A stretch of 43,445 bases of DNA from Bacteroidales bacterium (GCA_015493685.1 WGCS01000312.1:1-43445); one strand, 5' to 3'; shown: positions 1 through 10,547, counted from the stretch's first letter. Numbers and translations: made by a program. The notes: generated from the letters alone by a model not told the origin.

Positions 1-6
1 AAATTG

Positions 7-78
7 CAGTCCGTAGGGGAATCGAACCCCTGTTACCAGGATGAAAACCTGGCGTCCTAACCCCTAGACGAACGGACC
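7..78 (-). tRNA. tRNA-Glu (anticodon TTC)
   Basis: Reverse complement folds as a cloverleaf: acceptor GGTCCGT/ACGGACT, anticodon arm CCAGG-TTTTCAT-CCTGG with TTC anticodon, T-arm AGGGGTTCGATTCCCCT. Confidence 0.95.
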
Positions 79-173
79 GTTTTTTTCGAGATACCTTACC
101 CGAAAAATTGGACTGCAAAGATAAATCTTATTTCAAAACCTCCAAATGTTTTTTTAAAAAAAATGAACTTTTT

Positions 174-866
174 TTATTTTATCTCTATATTCCCGGCTTT
201 ATAATTGAAACCCAGTCGTTTACCTGTTCTTAAACTAATATTAGATGTGAGTTGATTCATCTCTTTGACGCTTACAAATTTTACTTCTTCAAATGGAGGC
301 ACCAATAAATCGAAATTAATGGCGTATTGAAGAGCCGCTTCGATGATATCTTTCAACGATTTTTTGTCGATATGCTGGGTGGCAATATTATTAAAAAGAA
401 AGCCCAATTGTTTTTTCCCCTCCACAACAAAATGGTTCTCTCTATTGATAAACAATCTGCCTATTAAATATCCAATATCATTTTCGCGATTAAATTTAAA
501 TGAATCTGATAAAAAATTATAAATATTCACAACTCCGCAGTATGAACGAAGACGATCTTCTTTTATATAGCGCGATTGCATTACTGCGTGGGCCTTAGGA
601 AATTCAAAAATATTGGTATGCATACTAAAAATAAGCAAGTCACCGGCTACCTTAAATTCAGCCTCATACTTTCCTCTTTCTGTATATTCTACGGGAATAT
701 CTTTTTCTTTTTTTCGAAGGTCTGCTTTCACTTCATTGGCAATCTCCTTTAGCAACTCCTTTATTTGGAGAAAACTATCATAGGTATTATCAAAAACTTT
801 GTACTTACATACCGACTTAGTTGTTAGCAACTCAATGATTTTCTCTCTGGATTCTGACGCTTGCAT
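174..866 (-). CDS. conserved hypothetical protein (230 aa)
   Basis: Complete ORF with ATG start; no family recognised from the sequence. Confidence 0.75.
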   Translation of the reverse strand: MQASESREKIIELLTTKSVCKYKVFDNTYDSFLQIKELLKEIANEVKADLRKKEKDIPVEYTERGKYEAEFKVAGDLLIFSMHTNIFEFPKAHAVMQSRYIKEDRLRSYCGVVNIYNFLSDSFKFNRENDIGYLIGRLFINRENHFVVEGKKQLGFLFNNIATQHIDKKSLKDIIEAALQYAINFDLLVPPFEEVKFVSVKEMNQLTSNISLRTGKRLGFNYKAGNIEIK

Positions 867-1127
867 AATTTAATAATTTTGGTGTCCAAAGATAGAAAAT
901 TATATTGTATAAGTATTGACTAAATTATCCTTCTAAATCTGCGAGAAGTTTAAGACAATAAGCCTTGCTATTTAATACTCTTTTAGCATCCATTATTCTA
1001 TCTATATTATTTTTGATCTCTAGCAAAAAGAGTAAACTAAAATTAATCACTATTTTTATCGGACAACAATGAAAAAATATTTATAAAATGCTAGTGTATT
1101 TTAAGAAATATCTCTCTGTTTTTTTTC

Positions 1128-1135
1128 TATTTTTG
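1128..1135 (+). promoter_or_regulatory. possible Bacteroidota-type -7 element (TATTTTTG, fits TAnnTTTG)
   Basis: Motif match in the 460-bp intergenic region upstream of the 1329 ORF; no clear -33 TTG element seen. Confidence 0.3.
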
Positions 1136-1170
1136 GACTTTAGTATTCAATCAGTCTTCAAAATGGCCAA

Positions 1171-1193
1171 ATAGATTGTCACATACAATCTAT
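1171..1193. repeat. perfect 9-bp inverted repeat, ATAGATTGT-CACAT-ACAATCTAT
   Basis: Direct reading; partly extended by GCC (1166-1168) / GGC (1194-1196) across a 2-nt bulge. Confidence 0.8.
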
Positions 1194-1328
1194 GGCATGA
1201 TATAAAGCAAAGAATATAAATAAGTTTATCATCTATACCAAACTTAATATACCATTATCAAACAAGTAAAATTGATATAATAACGTGCTAGCAAACCAAC
1301 GACAATACTAACAGCAGGAAAAGATTTA

Positions 1329-4055
1329 ATGAGCTATTTTTTCCATTTAAACAGACTATTAATGAAATTTATTAAATACCTATTATACATTATTTTAATT
1401 AGCTTAATTGGGGCAGGTTTTTTTTATGGATATCGGTTTTACAGCCAAGTAAAAGAAAAGCCGATGGAAGCCTTGTATATTATTCCCAATAATGCAGCCA
1501 TCATATTTCAATCGAATAATTACGCCAACTTCTTAAACAATTGGGACAAGGCAGGAGAATTAGCTGATTTATTTAAAAAAGATAAAGTTTTTAATACCGA
1601 CTTATTGACCGTTGATAGTTTATACATCAAAATAGCGAGACTTTTCAAGGATCAACATCAATCAATAAAAACGTATTTCTCCATTCATTTTGTTGGCTAT
1701 AATAAATTTGCCGGCATTTTAAGTTTTTCATTCTCCACCCCCCTATCAAGAGAAACAATAGAGTCGGCCTTAAGCAAAAATGGCCATCTCAGCAAACGTA
1801 AGTTTGAGTCGCATACCATTTATCAATTTACAGCAAACAACAGCAAACAGAAATACAATATTGTATTTGAACACAGCACTTTATGCATTAGTAAATACGA
1901 GCCTATCATTGAACGGATTATCCTCGAAGAAGAGAACATTAAAGCCGGCAAAACCGTTGCGGTGAACAAGATGATAAAAATCAGCGGCAATGATGCACCG
2001 GCAACTATCTTTATTAATTATAGATATTTTTATCGTTTGATGCTTTCCCTAACGCAAAAAGACTATGTAGATTTATTAAAACAATTGGGACATTTTAGTC
2101 AGTTTTCAGTTCTAGACTTTAACGCACAAGATAAATTTATGGGTTTTAGCGGCTATAGCTTTAGCACTGATTCGAGCGCTACACTATTGCAATCCTTCAG
2201 CAATTACAAAGCCCCGAAGATTCAACTATTTGACCACATACCTGCCCAAACAGTATTCCTGTATTACCAAGGAGCTGAACAACTAAATAAGTATCTGGTA
2301 CAACGCACAAAAAACAGCTTTAATGTAGAAAATCAACGAGCAATAAAATCATATAAAGCCGATTTGATGGTCGATGTGGAAGATTATTTTTACCCCTGGA
2401 TAAAGAGTGAATTAGCCATGGGAATGCTTAAAATTAATGCCAATACCATGGAGCCTTTTGCCATTGCCAATACGTATGACCCCAAAGAGGCAATGCAAGC
2501 GTTGGGGAAGCTGGAATCTATTGCCAATGAATATAAAGAGGTAACAGCCGACACTATCTATTATCGTTCTTATGCCATTAATACTATTCCGTTGCCCTAT
2601 TTGTTACCCAATATTTTTGGAGCCATTTTCAATCCATTGCAGCATTGCTATTATACCAATGTAGGCGACTATATTATTTTTGCCAATAAGCCGGAAAGCA
2701 TCAAATTATACATTGATAATATACTAATCAACAAAACTCTTTCGTTAAGAGAAGGTTTTGCCTCTTTCAAAGAGAAACTGAGTTCGGAAGCCAATGTAAT
2801 GCTTTATGCTAATATGCATGACTTCAATAATTTAAGCAAGCCATTCCTAAATTCCAAAGCCATCAACTACATCAAAGCCTCCTCCATGAACCTATCTGAA
2901 CTAGGTGATGTTTCTTTACAGTATATTAGTAACGACAACGGAGCCTATACCGCACTAAATATCAGCAAGACCAAATGGGTGGAAACTGAAGACAAGGCAT
3001 CATGGCAAGTGGCCTTAGATTATCCTTTGGCAAAGGGACCATTCGTTATTAAAAACCATAAAACCAATAAAAAAGACATCATAATCTTTGATAAGCACAA
3101 ACAAATGTACCGCATCAATCATTTGGGAGAAATTGTTTGGGCTATACCGGTAGCAGAATTGCCTTTGGGAGGGGTTTCGGTTGTTGATTATTATAAAAAT
3201 GGGAAATATCAATTCCTTTTCAACTCGGCCAATTATATTTATATGTATGATATTAATGGCAACAGGGTAGAAAATTATCCCATTGCCATAAAACCAAAGG
3301 CTACCGCCCCATTAACAGTGGTTGATTATGACCACCGTAGGAACTATCGTATATTGATACCACAAGCTGATAATATCATTCACAACTATACCATTGACGG
3401 GCAAGCAACACAAGGATGGAAAAATCCAAAGATGCCCTCTTTGGTAAGCAATGCGGTTCAATATTTCAGGCTCGGCAGCAAAGACTTTCTTCTTCTGTCC
3501 GACACCATGGGAAATGTGGTTTTCTCCAACAGAAGAGGAGAAGCCCGTATGGAAGCTCGATTAGCTTTCACCAACAATATAAAAACACCTTTCTATAAAT
3601 TAGGGTCAAAATTAGTAACCACCGATTTAATGGGTAGAATAATATTAATTTCGGCTAATGGCCATGTGGATAAATATTTATTACGAGAATTTTCAGAGAA
3701 TCATTATTTTACTCTTCTTGATGTTGATAATGATGGGAAAAAGGATTTCCTATTTCTTGACAATAACGTATTATACGCCTACAACCAGCGACATGATTTA
3801 ATGTGGATGCACGACGAACAAGCACTCTACCCTGATTTTCAAAGTCTTGGTAATGTACAAATTGACAGTTGTAGTATTATCGCTTATGATACTGATAAAA
3901 ACGCTTTTGAATTAATGAACAAAAGAGGGGAGCTTTTTCCCAAAGAAGAATTTGCTGCCGCCAAAAATTTTGTTATTTATAAGGTGAAAAACAGAGGCTC
4001 AAGAAGACTTGTCGATGCTAATAATAGAGTTGTAAGCAACTATTTGATAAAATAA
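1329..4055 (+). CDS. membrane-anchored protein with DUF3352-like N-terminal part and beta-propeller-like C-terminal part (908 aa)
   Basis: Long ORF with N-terminal TM helix (FIKYLLYIILISLIGAGFFYGY). C-terminal half has repeated propeller-like segments (GEIVWAIPVAELPLGGVSVVDYYKNGKYQFLFNSANYIYMYDINGN; DVDNDGKKDFLFLDNNVLYAYN). Start may be the internal Met of MKFIKYLL (1362). Confidence 0.75.
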   Translation: MSYFFHLNRLLMKFIKYLLYIILISLIGAGFFYGYRFYSQVKEKPMEALYIIPNNAAIIFQSNNYANFLNNWDKAGELADLFKKDKVFNTDLLTVDSLYIKIARLFKDQHQSIKTYFSIHFVGYNKFAGILSFSFSTPLSRETIESALSKNGHLSKRKFESHTIYQFTANNSKQKYNIVFEHSTLCISKYEPIIERIILEEENIKAGKTVAVNKMIKISGNDAPATIFINYRYFYRLMLSLTQKDYVDLLKQLGHFSQFSVLDFNAQDKFMGFSGYSFSTDSSATLLQSFSNYKAPKIQLFDHIPAQTVFLYYQGAEQLNKYLVQRTKNSFNVENQRAIKSYKADLMVDVEDYFYPWIKSELAMGMLKINANTMEPFAIANTYDPKEAMQALGKLESIANEYKEVTADTIYYRSYAINTIPLPYLLPNIFGAIFNPLQHCYYTNVGDYIIFANKPESIKLYIDNILINKTLSLREGFASFKEKLSSEANVMLYANMHDFNNLSKPFLNSKAINYIKASSMNLSELGDVSLQYISNDNGAYTALNISKTKWVETEDKASWQVALDYPLAKGPFVIKNHKTNKKDIIIFDKHKQMYRINHLGEIVWAIPVAELPLGGVSVVDYYKNGKYQFLFNSANYIYMYDINGNRVENYPIAIKPKATAPLTVVDYDHRRNYRILIPQADNIIHNYTIDGQATQGWKNPKMPSLVSNAVQYFRLGSKDFLLLSDTMGNVVFSNRRGEARMEARLAFTNNIKTPFYKLGSKLVTTDLMGRIILISANGHVDKYLLREFSENHYFTLLDVDNDGKKDFLFLDNNVLYAYNQRHDLMWMHDEQALYPDFQSLGNVQIDSCSIIAYDTDKNAFELMNKRGELFPKEEFAAAKNFVIYKVKNRGSRRLVDANNRVVSNYLIK

Positions 4056-4142
4056 TTTGTTTGGCATTAGTAAAAAGTGTAGTTTTATGCTCTTTTAATA
4101 AATGAACTTAAAGCTATCATTAAAGCTTAAGATATTAACACT

Positions 4143-5771
4143 ATGAAAATAAATCTAAGAAATAATTATCAATATAACATATTGATAATTATACTTTTGT
4201 CAACACTTTTTCTTCATTCTTGTTATAAAGACAGGCTGGGAATAGATAAGATAAAAGGAGGCGAATGGAATCCAAAGATGGCCGTCCCTCTTATTTATGG
4301 AGACTTGACAATGATGAAATTAGTGAATAATAGTGCTGACAAATGGCGTACAGACCCTGACGGATTGCTTAGTTTAATCTATACCGGTGATACTTTATCT
4401 GATTTTGGCGACCAAATTTTCACCATCCCCGATCAGTCTAGCGACACCACTCTTCCCTTTGTTATCCCACCAAATATGTTTCCCGGCGATAGCACTTCTC
4501 GTATTATTCAAATAAGCAGTGAATTTCATCCCAGCGGTCACGAACGCGTTGATAGCATTCTTATCAAATCAGGCGTACTTACCATTGAAGTAACCTCCAA
4601 TATGAACCATTCAGGATATATTGAAATAACTATCCCTCAGATGAATAAATATGGGAATGGAGCTACTTTTAAAGAAAAAATATTTGTACCCTATACCGGT
4701 GGCACGTCCACCACTGTCAGCAAAAGCTTTCCTCTTTATGACTATTTTCTGCGGATAAATACCAACGGAAGTACGGCTAATAAAATTGATGAATACGTAA
4801 AGATATTTGTTAAAAGAGGTAACGGATCAAATAACTCGCCCTATGCCATTAATATAAAACAACGAATATCTTCGCTTACTTTCCATCAAGCTTTTGGCTA
4901 TTTCTATCAGCATACAATTACTGTTAATCAAACCAAAATTCCCATTAGTATTTTTGATAATTTACATTATTCTCAAGTTTTTATCGAAAATCCCAAACTA
5001 AAACTTAGCTTTAGAAATAACTATGGTATGCCCATGGAAATGACATTTACAGCGCTTTATGTGGATAAAAATGGTGTCAAGAAAGATGTTACCAGCACAT
5101 TATTACCTACAATGAGTCTCAATTACCCTCATTTCGACAGAGTAGGAGAAAGTGATACTACTAATTTTATCTTTGATAAAAACAATTCCAATATTATAGA
5201 TATTATTAATTTTAATCCCAAGAAACTTATTTATAGCGGTAGTATTCTGAGTAATCCAACCAACACCATGGTTCCTAATTTTGTTATGGATTCGAGCCAT
5301 GTTAGTATTAGTGCAGAACTCGAGATTCCGCTTTATGGCAGAGCCCTCGATTTCACCTTAAATGACACTTCTAAAGTTGATATGAGCAAGTTGCTAAATT
5401 GGAATAATTTGGTCAGTGTGGATATTAACTTAAATGCTTTAAACTATTTTCCGATGGAATCGCAATTGCAAGTCTATTTAGCTGACAGCAACAAAGTAGT
5501 TTACGATTCTCTTTTTGATGGTGGAACTCAAATAGTTGCAGCGGCCATTCCCGGTCCTCCACCAGCATACAGGGTAAGCATACCGGCACATAAACTATCC
5601 AGCATTAAATTATCAAATGAAAGATTGAACAATTTTAAAAAGGCACAATATTTAATAGTCTCGTCTGTATCAACCACCTACGACCAAGGAAGTAAAGTGA
5701 TAAAAATCTATAGTGATTATAAAATTTCGATGGAAATATCGGCCAAAGGAGAATATAAAACCAATTATTAA
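4143..5771 (+). CDS. putative lipoprotein, unknown function (542 aa)
   Basis: ORF with lipobox-like N-terminus (IIILLSTLFLHSC-YKDR). Confidence 0.75.
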   Translation: MKINLRNNYQYNILIIILLSTLFLHSCYKDRLGIDKIKGGEWNPKMAVPLIYGDLTMMKLVNNSADKWRTDPDGLLSLIYTGDTLSDFGDQIFTIPDQSSDTTLPFVIPPNMFPGDSTSRIIQISSEFHPSGHERVDSILIKSGVLTIEVTSNMNHSGYIEITIPQMNKYGNGATFKEKIFVPYTGGTSTTVSKSFPLYDYFLRINTNGSTANKIDEYVKIFVKRGNGSNNSPYAINIKQRISSLTFHQAFGYFYQHTITVNQTKIPISIFDNLHYSQVFIENPKLKLSFRNNYGMPMEMTFTALYVDKNGVKKDVTSTLLPTMSLNYPHFDRVGESDTTNFIFDKNNSNIIDIINFNPKKLIYSGSILSNPTNTMVPNFVMDSSHVSISAELEIPLYGRALDFTLNDTSKVDMSKLLNWNNLVSVDINLNALNYFPMESQLQVYLADSNKVVYDSLFDGGTQIVAAAIPGPPPAYRVSIPAHKLSSIKLSNERLNNFKKAQYLIVSSVSTTYDQGSKVIKIYSDYKISMEISAKGEYKTNY

Positions 5772-5794
5772 TCGTTGAAGATATTGAATTTAAT

Positions 5795-7165
5795 ATGAAT
5801 AAAATTCAAAAAATAGTATTTCTGCTTTTCTCTCTATCTTTAATGATGATAGGGAATAAAGTTAAAGCACAATATGATTTGGGGATTTATAGTCTGCGTT
5901 TAGTACCACAAACTAATCTCTCAAATCCTGCCTTTATGCCTGGCTATAAATACCATTTTGGTTTTCCGGCCCTATCGTCGGTATATGCAGGCCTTGGCAA
6001 TAGTGGTGCACGTTACAACCAAATTTTTACTAAAACCGGCGACTCACTAAGTCTTGACACGAAAAGCATTTTGAAAAATATTAAAAATGGAAATAATGTT
6101 AACTTTAGGATAGCTAATCAATGGCTTAATGCAGGCATGCGTTGGCGAAAATTTTATTTCTCACTATCAGCCTCCGACATTATTGATGTTAACTCTTTCT
6201 ACTCTAAAAGTATTGTTTCGTTGGCCATAGAAGGAAATGCCGCTCATGTGGGCGAAACTATAGATGCAAAACCACTAGAACTCAAAGCATTACATTATAG
6301 GGAATATGCCCTTGGTGCTGCCTACGATTTCAATGACAGGTGGAATTTTGGAATAAAAGCCAAATTACTATTTGGTAAAACGGCAATAAACTCCGAAAAA
6401 TCGAACCTTAGCCTCACAACTACCAATGACTATTACTATTTGAATGTAAAATCAGACGTACTTATTAACACTTCCGTTCCCGGTGCTAAAAAAGACTCCA
6501 CCGCCGTTGGCATTGGTGAATATATGTTTTATGGCTCCAACTTTGGTATGGGATTGGACTTGGGAGCTACTTTTAAACTTAACAGCGAGTGGAACTTTTC
6601 CGCCTCGGTTTTGGACTTAGGATACATCTCCTACGATAGATGGCTAAAGAGTTACTCCTCCAAAGCAGACTTTACCTATAAGGGAATAGGCTTCAACCAA
6701 TTTGATGGACTTAACGAAGCCCAGAGCAAGGCTTTATTACAACATATTCGAGACTCAATTGTTGATCTGTTTCAAATTAATGAGTCGGTAAATAAATTTG
6801 TGGTGCCACTAACTGCTAAAATTTATCTCGGCGCCAGTTACCAACTAAGCGATAAGGAAACATTAGGCGCATTGGTACGAGTAGAACTATTTAAAGGAAT
6901 TCTTCGGCCTTCATTTACAGCCTCTTATTACCGTCAGTTGAATACCCATTTTGGAGTTACTGCAAACTATAGCATCATAAATCGGAGCTATCTTAATTTA
7001 GGACTCGGTTTTGTGGCTAATTTTGAACCCCTACAAGTTTATTTTGTTACCGACAATCTCTATGGCATTGCTTTCGCTGATCAAACTCGATATGCAAATT
7101 TCCATTTTGGTATCAACTTTATCATTCCAAATAATACGACTAGAAGGACAATGATTAAACTCTAA
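5795..7165 (+). CDS. DUF5723 family outer-membrane beta-barrel protein
   Basis: Signal peptide ending KAQYDLG; 'QYDLGIYSLRLVPQTNLSNPAFMPGYKYHFGFPALSSVYAGLGNSG' is characteristic of DUF5723; C-terminal barrel-like strands. Confidence 0.8.
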   Translation: MNKIQKIVFLLFSLSLMMIGNKVKAQYDLGIYSLRLVPQTNLSNPAFMPGYKYHFGFPALSSVYAGLGNSGARYNQIFTKTGDSLSLDTKSILKNIKNGNNVNFRIANQWLNAGMRWRKFYFSLSASDIIDVNSFYSKSIVSLAIEGNAAHVGETIDAKPLELKALHYREYALGAAYDFNDRWNFGIKAKLLFGKTAINSEKSNLSLTTTNDYYYLNVKSDVLINTSVPGAKKDSTAVGIGEYMFYGSNFGMGLDLGATFKLNSEWNFSASVLDLGYISYDRWLKSYSSKADFTYKGIGFNQFDGLNEAQSKALLQHIRDSIVDLFQINESVNKFVVPLTAKIYLGASYQLSDKETLGALVRVELFKGILRPSFTASYYRQLNTHFGVTANYSIINRSYLNLGLGFVANFEPLQVYFVTDNLYGIAFADQTRYANFHFGINFIIPNNTTRRTMIKL

Positions 7166-7215
7166 TTATTATTGTTTTTTACTTTCAACTTTAGATTTCC
7201 TTTAGATTTAAAACT

Positions 7216-7223
7216 TATCTTCG
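7216..7223 (+). promoter_or_regulatory. possible -7 element (TATCTTCG), 4 nt before the response-regulator ATG
   Basis: Near match to TAnnTTTG; weak because no -33 element is evident. Confidence 0.25.
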
Positions 7224-7227
7224 CACC

Positions 7228-7905
7228 ATGAAGATTTTGATTGTCGAGGATGAGGTAGAATTACTTATCTTAATAAGTAATTATTTAACAAAGGAAGGTT
7301 ACGTCTGTGAACTTGCTAAAAGCTATCAAAAAGCAGAAGATAAAGTATTGATATATCAATATGATATTATTATGCTTGACATAGGTTTGCCCGACGGAAA
7401 TGGACTGGACCTTCTCAATATTATCAGTAAAACCAATATCCAAGCGGGAATAATCATTGTTTCGGCTAAAAACTCCATCGAGGACAAAATTAAGGGACTA
7501 GATTTGGGTGCTGACGATTATATGACTAAGCCATTTCAGCTTTCGGAACTGAATTCGCGTATCAGAGCTGTATTAAGAAGAAGGAAATTTAAGGGCAATA
7601 GTTTACTTAAATTTAATGAGATAAGTATTGACACAGCCAATAAAGAAGTAAAAATTAATGGTATAGCATTAGTATTTACAAAAAAAGAATATGATATGCT
7701 CTTATATTTTGTTATCAATAAAAATAGAGTACTCACCAAAGAAGCTATTGCCGAACACCTTTGGGATGACAATATTGACATGGCCAACAATTTTGATTTC
7801 ATTTATACTCACCTCAATAATATTCGTAGAAAAATTAAAAAAGCCGGAGGCAATAATTATATTAAGACAATCTACGCAATGGGCTATAAATTTACAGACC
7901 AATGA
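7228..7905 (+). CDS. OmpR/PhoB-family response regulator
   Basis: REC domain (ILIVEDE, DIIMLDIGLPDGNGLDLL, GADDYMTKPF) and winged-helix output domain (NEISIDTANKEVKINGIALVFTKKEYDMLLYF...HLNNIRRKI). Confidence 0.93.
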   Translation: MKILIVEDEVELLILISNYLTKEGYVCELAKSYQKAEDKVLIYQYDIIMLDIGLPDGNGLDLLNIISKTNIQAGIIIVSAKNSIEDKIKGLDLGADDYMTKPFQLSELNSRIRAVLRRRKFKGNSLLKFNEISIDTANKEVKINGIALVFTKKEYDMLLYFVINKNRVLTKEAIAEHLWDDNIDMANNFDFIYTHLNNIRRKIKKAGGNNYIKTIYAMGYKFTDQ

Positions 7906-9167
7906 AATTTATCAGTAAAATAAACAAACAATATTTTTGGACGTTAATACTTCTCCTTATAGGAATAAGTTTTATCGGCTATTTTATACTAAAAGGAATA
8001 CTTGAGAAGGAACTTCGTGAGGATATTTTTGAAAAAGAATTTGCCATTATTAATGAGATTAGGAGTACTGGCAAACTACCTAATCTATATCCTATCATTG
8101 AAACAAGAGAGATAGTAAAGTTAAAGGCTCAGCCTAAATCTTTCAACACTATTTATTTATATGACAATGCCGAAGATGAAAACGAACCTTATATAGAATA
8201 TACAAATACAGTTGCAATCAACCACCATTATTATTTAATTAAACTACGACATTCTTTGGTCGAAAACGATGAGCTCATTATCGCCATAGCAATACCCTTA
8301 TTAATATTACTCATATTAACTTTTGCCATTTCATATATTCTTACTAAAAAAATGAACAAGACAATATGGAAAGATTTTGAACATAATCTATCTGAGATAG
8401 AGAATTTCTCCTTCAATAATAAACAGACATTAGTCCTAAAACAAACCAATATTGAGGAGTTTGATAAGCTGAATGTAGTGATAAAGACTTTAAGCAATAA
8501 ACTACAGAGAGATTATGAAACGTTAAAAGAATTTAGTGAAAATGCCTCTCATGAAATTCAAACTCCATTGTCGATAATATTAATGAATCTTGAGGAATTG
8601 CTTCAAGAAGATATTCCTGAAGAAGCCCTAAAATATGTGGTAAAGTCGATAAATGCAGTAAAACGATTATCTACATTAAACAAAAGTTTGGTATTAATGA
8701 CTAAAATTGAAAATGGGCAATTCAACACCAACGCCAAGACTAGTGTAAATGATGTTACCAAAGAGAAAATAGAGGAATTTACACCTTTATTTAAGAATAA
8801 TAACATCCAACTTAGGCTTGAAGAAAAAGGAGAGTTTATTCTTAATATAGAAAAACAATTGGTCGAAATATTAGTCAATAACCTACTATCAAATGCAATT
8901 AAACATAATCTATCAGACGGCTTTATCCATATTACAATTGAAGACTCTACGCTACAGATTTGCAATAGTGGCGAGAAAAATACATTAACAAACAACACTA
9001 TTTTCAAGCGTTTTATTAAAGAAAACTCACCGTCGTATGGATTGGGACTGGCAATAGTAAAACAACTATGCAATCTGAGTAAATCAACTATAACATATTC
9101 CAACTATGACAATACACACTGTTTCACTTTAACGAAGAAAGAAAACAATAAGAATAAACTCTTATGA
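7902..9167 (+). CDS. sensor histidine kinase
   Basis: Two TM segments; H-box FSENASHEIQTPLSII; N-box LVNNLLSNAIKHN; G-box YGLGLAIVKQL. ATGA overlap with the response regulator. Confidence 0.92.
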   Translation: MKFISKINKQYFWTLILLLIGISFIGYFILKGILEKELREDIFEKEFAIINEIRSTGKLPNLYPIIETREIVKLKAQPKSFNTIYLYDNAEDENEPYIEYTNTVAINHHYYLIKLRHSLVENDELIIAIAIPLLILLILTFAISYILTKKMNKTIWKDFEHNLSEIENFSFNNKQTLVLKQTNIEEFDKLNVVIKTLSNKLQRDYETLKEFSENASHEIQTPLSIILMNLEELLQEDIPEEALKYVVKSINAVKRLSTLNKSLVLMTKIENGQFNTNAKTSVNDVTKEKIEEFTPLFKNNNIQLRLEEKGEFILNIEKQLVEILVNNLLSNAIKHNLSDGFIHITIEDSTLQICNSGEKNTLTNNTIFKRFIKENSPSYGLGLAIVKQLCNLSKSTITYSNYDNTHCFTLTKKENNKNKLL

Positions 9168-9265
9168 TAACAGATGATATTTTTTATAATGATTCTCATT
9201 TCGAATAGCATCAACAAATAGAACAATAACAAAGCGTAAATAACTAACAATCAAAATAATAAATT

Positions 9266-10546
9266 ATGAAGACATTTTTAATAAATATGTTTTTGTTAAT
9301 CAGTATAAATACCTTATTTGCTCAGGCTAAAGAGTTGGATTTCTTTATTCGCAAAGCTCAAGATAATAGTCCATTAATAAACCAAGCTCTCAACAATAAT
9401 AAGATCATCGACTTAGATGTTCAGTTAATAAAAAGCATTTTAACTAAGCCTCAAGTAAACGTGGATGCCAACATCCTTTTTTCGCCAATTATTTCTCATG
9501 ATAATGGCACACAATTTCAATGGATTTCTCCAGGTGCAAACTCTTATCAAGGATATGATTTAGCTTTTACCGATGGAGGAAGATACCAAGCAGCAGTGAG
9601 CATCAGCCAGCCGCTGCTAAAAGCTTCTACACTAAAAACTTACGCCAAGCACGCTGAAATTTCAAATAAAATAAATAACAATAAGATTCAACTTAGCAAG
9701 CATGAATTAACCCAATTGGTAAGCCGTCAATATATTCTTTGTATCAAAGCCAAAAAGCAGAGCGAAATAAGTAATCAGCTTATTCACCAGTTAAAAAATC
9801 AGCTTCAAATAATGCATCAACTTGTCGATAATGCCATTTATAAACAAACCGATTTGTTGATTTTGGAAATTGAGTTAAAAAATTACAAACTGGAATATGA
9901 AAATTACAAAAAAGAGTATCGCAACAATTGTATGGATTTGAACTTACTTTGTGGCATTGAGGATACGACTAGGTTTGATTTGGTTGACAAAGATTTTAAA
10001 ATGACTCTTGATAATAACGCTAGCTCCATGTTTATCATCAAATATCATTTGGACAGCATGAGGATAGTAAGCAATCAACTGCTGCGGGAGGAGAAATACA
10101 AGCCCCAAATAAATCTATTTGCTGATGCAGGGATAAATGCAATCTATCGACCCACCATAAATCGTTTTGGCTTTTCCACGGGAATTACCTTTAGCTGGAA
10201 GCTATATGATGGACATAAAAAAGAAATTCAGCGGAGTAAATCACAAATTGAAATTCAGAATATTAGTTTTAAACAGGCGTTCTTCGAGAAGAAATATCGA
10301 CTCAACAAATTAAAATACAAAAAAGAAATTAGCTTACTAAACAACCAGATTCAATTGGTAAAAAGTCAATTGCAAGACTACAAAAAATTAATGGATTTAT
10401 TTTCATTGGAATTATCACAAGCACAGGTGTCGATAATGGATTACAAAAATATAATTCGTGATATCTCCGGCAAAAAACAAACATTAGTCTTGCTACAAAT
10501 GAAAAAACAGCTATTTATCAATAACTATAATTATTGGAATTATTAA
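9266..10546 (+). CDS. TolC-family outer membrane efflux protein
   Basis: Signal peptide (MKTFLINMFLLISINTLFAQ), TolC-like helical repeats, 'VSISQPLLKASTLKTYAKHAEIS', 'FGFSTGITFSWKLYDGHKKEIQRSKSQIEIQ'. Confidence 0.88.
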   Translation: MKTFLINMFLLISINTLFAQAKELDFFIRKAQDNSPLINQALNNNKIIDLDVQLIKSILTKPQVNVDANILFSPIISHDNGTQFQWISPGANSYQGYDLAFTDGGRYQAAVSISQPLLKASTLKTYAKHAEISNKINNNKIQLSKHELTQLVSRQYILCIKAKKQSEISNQLIHQLKNQLQIMHQLVDNAIYKQTDLLILEIELKNYKLEYENYKKEYRNNCMDLNLLCGIEDTTRFDLVDKDFKMTLDNNASSMFIIKYHLDSMRIVSNQLLREEKYKPQINLFADAGINAIYRPTINRFGFSTGITFSWKLYDGHKKEIQRSKSQIEIQNISFKQAFFEKKYRLNKLKYKKEISLLNNQIQLVKSQLQDYKKLMDLFSLELSQAQVSIMDYKNIIRDISGKKQTLVLLQMKKQLFINNYNYWNY

Positions 10547-10547
10547 T

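Noticed and set aside
8603-9103. 166-aa ORF antisense to the histidine kinase gene
   Set aside because: Lies wholly antisense to a clear kinase CDS with conserved motifs; no independent coding evidence.
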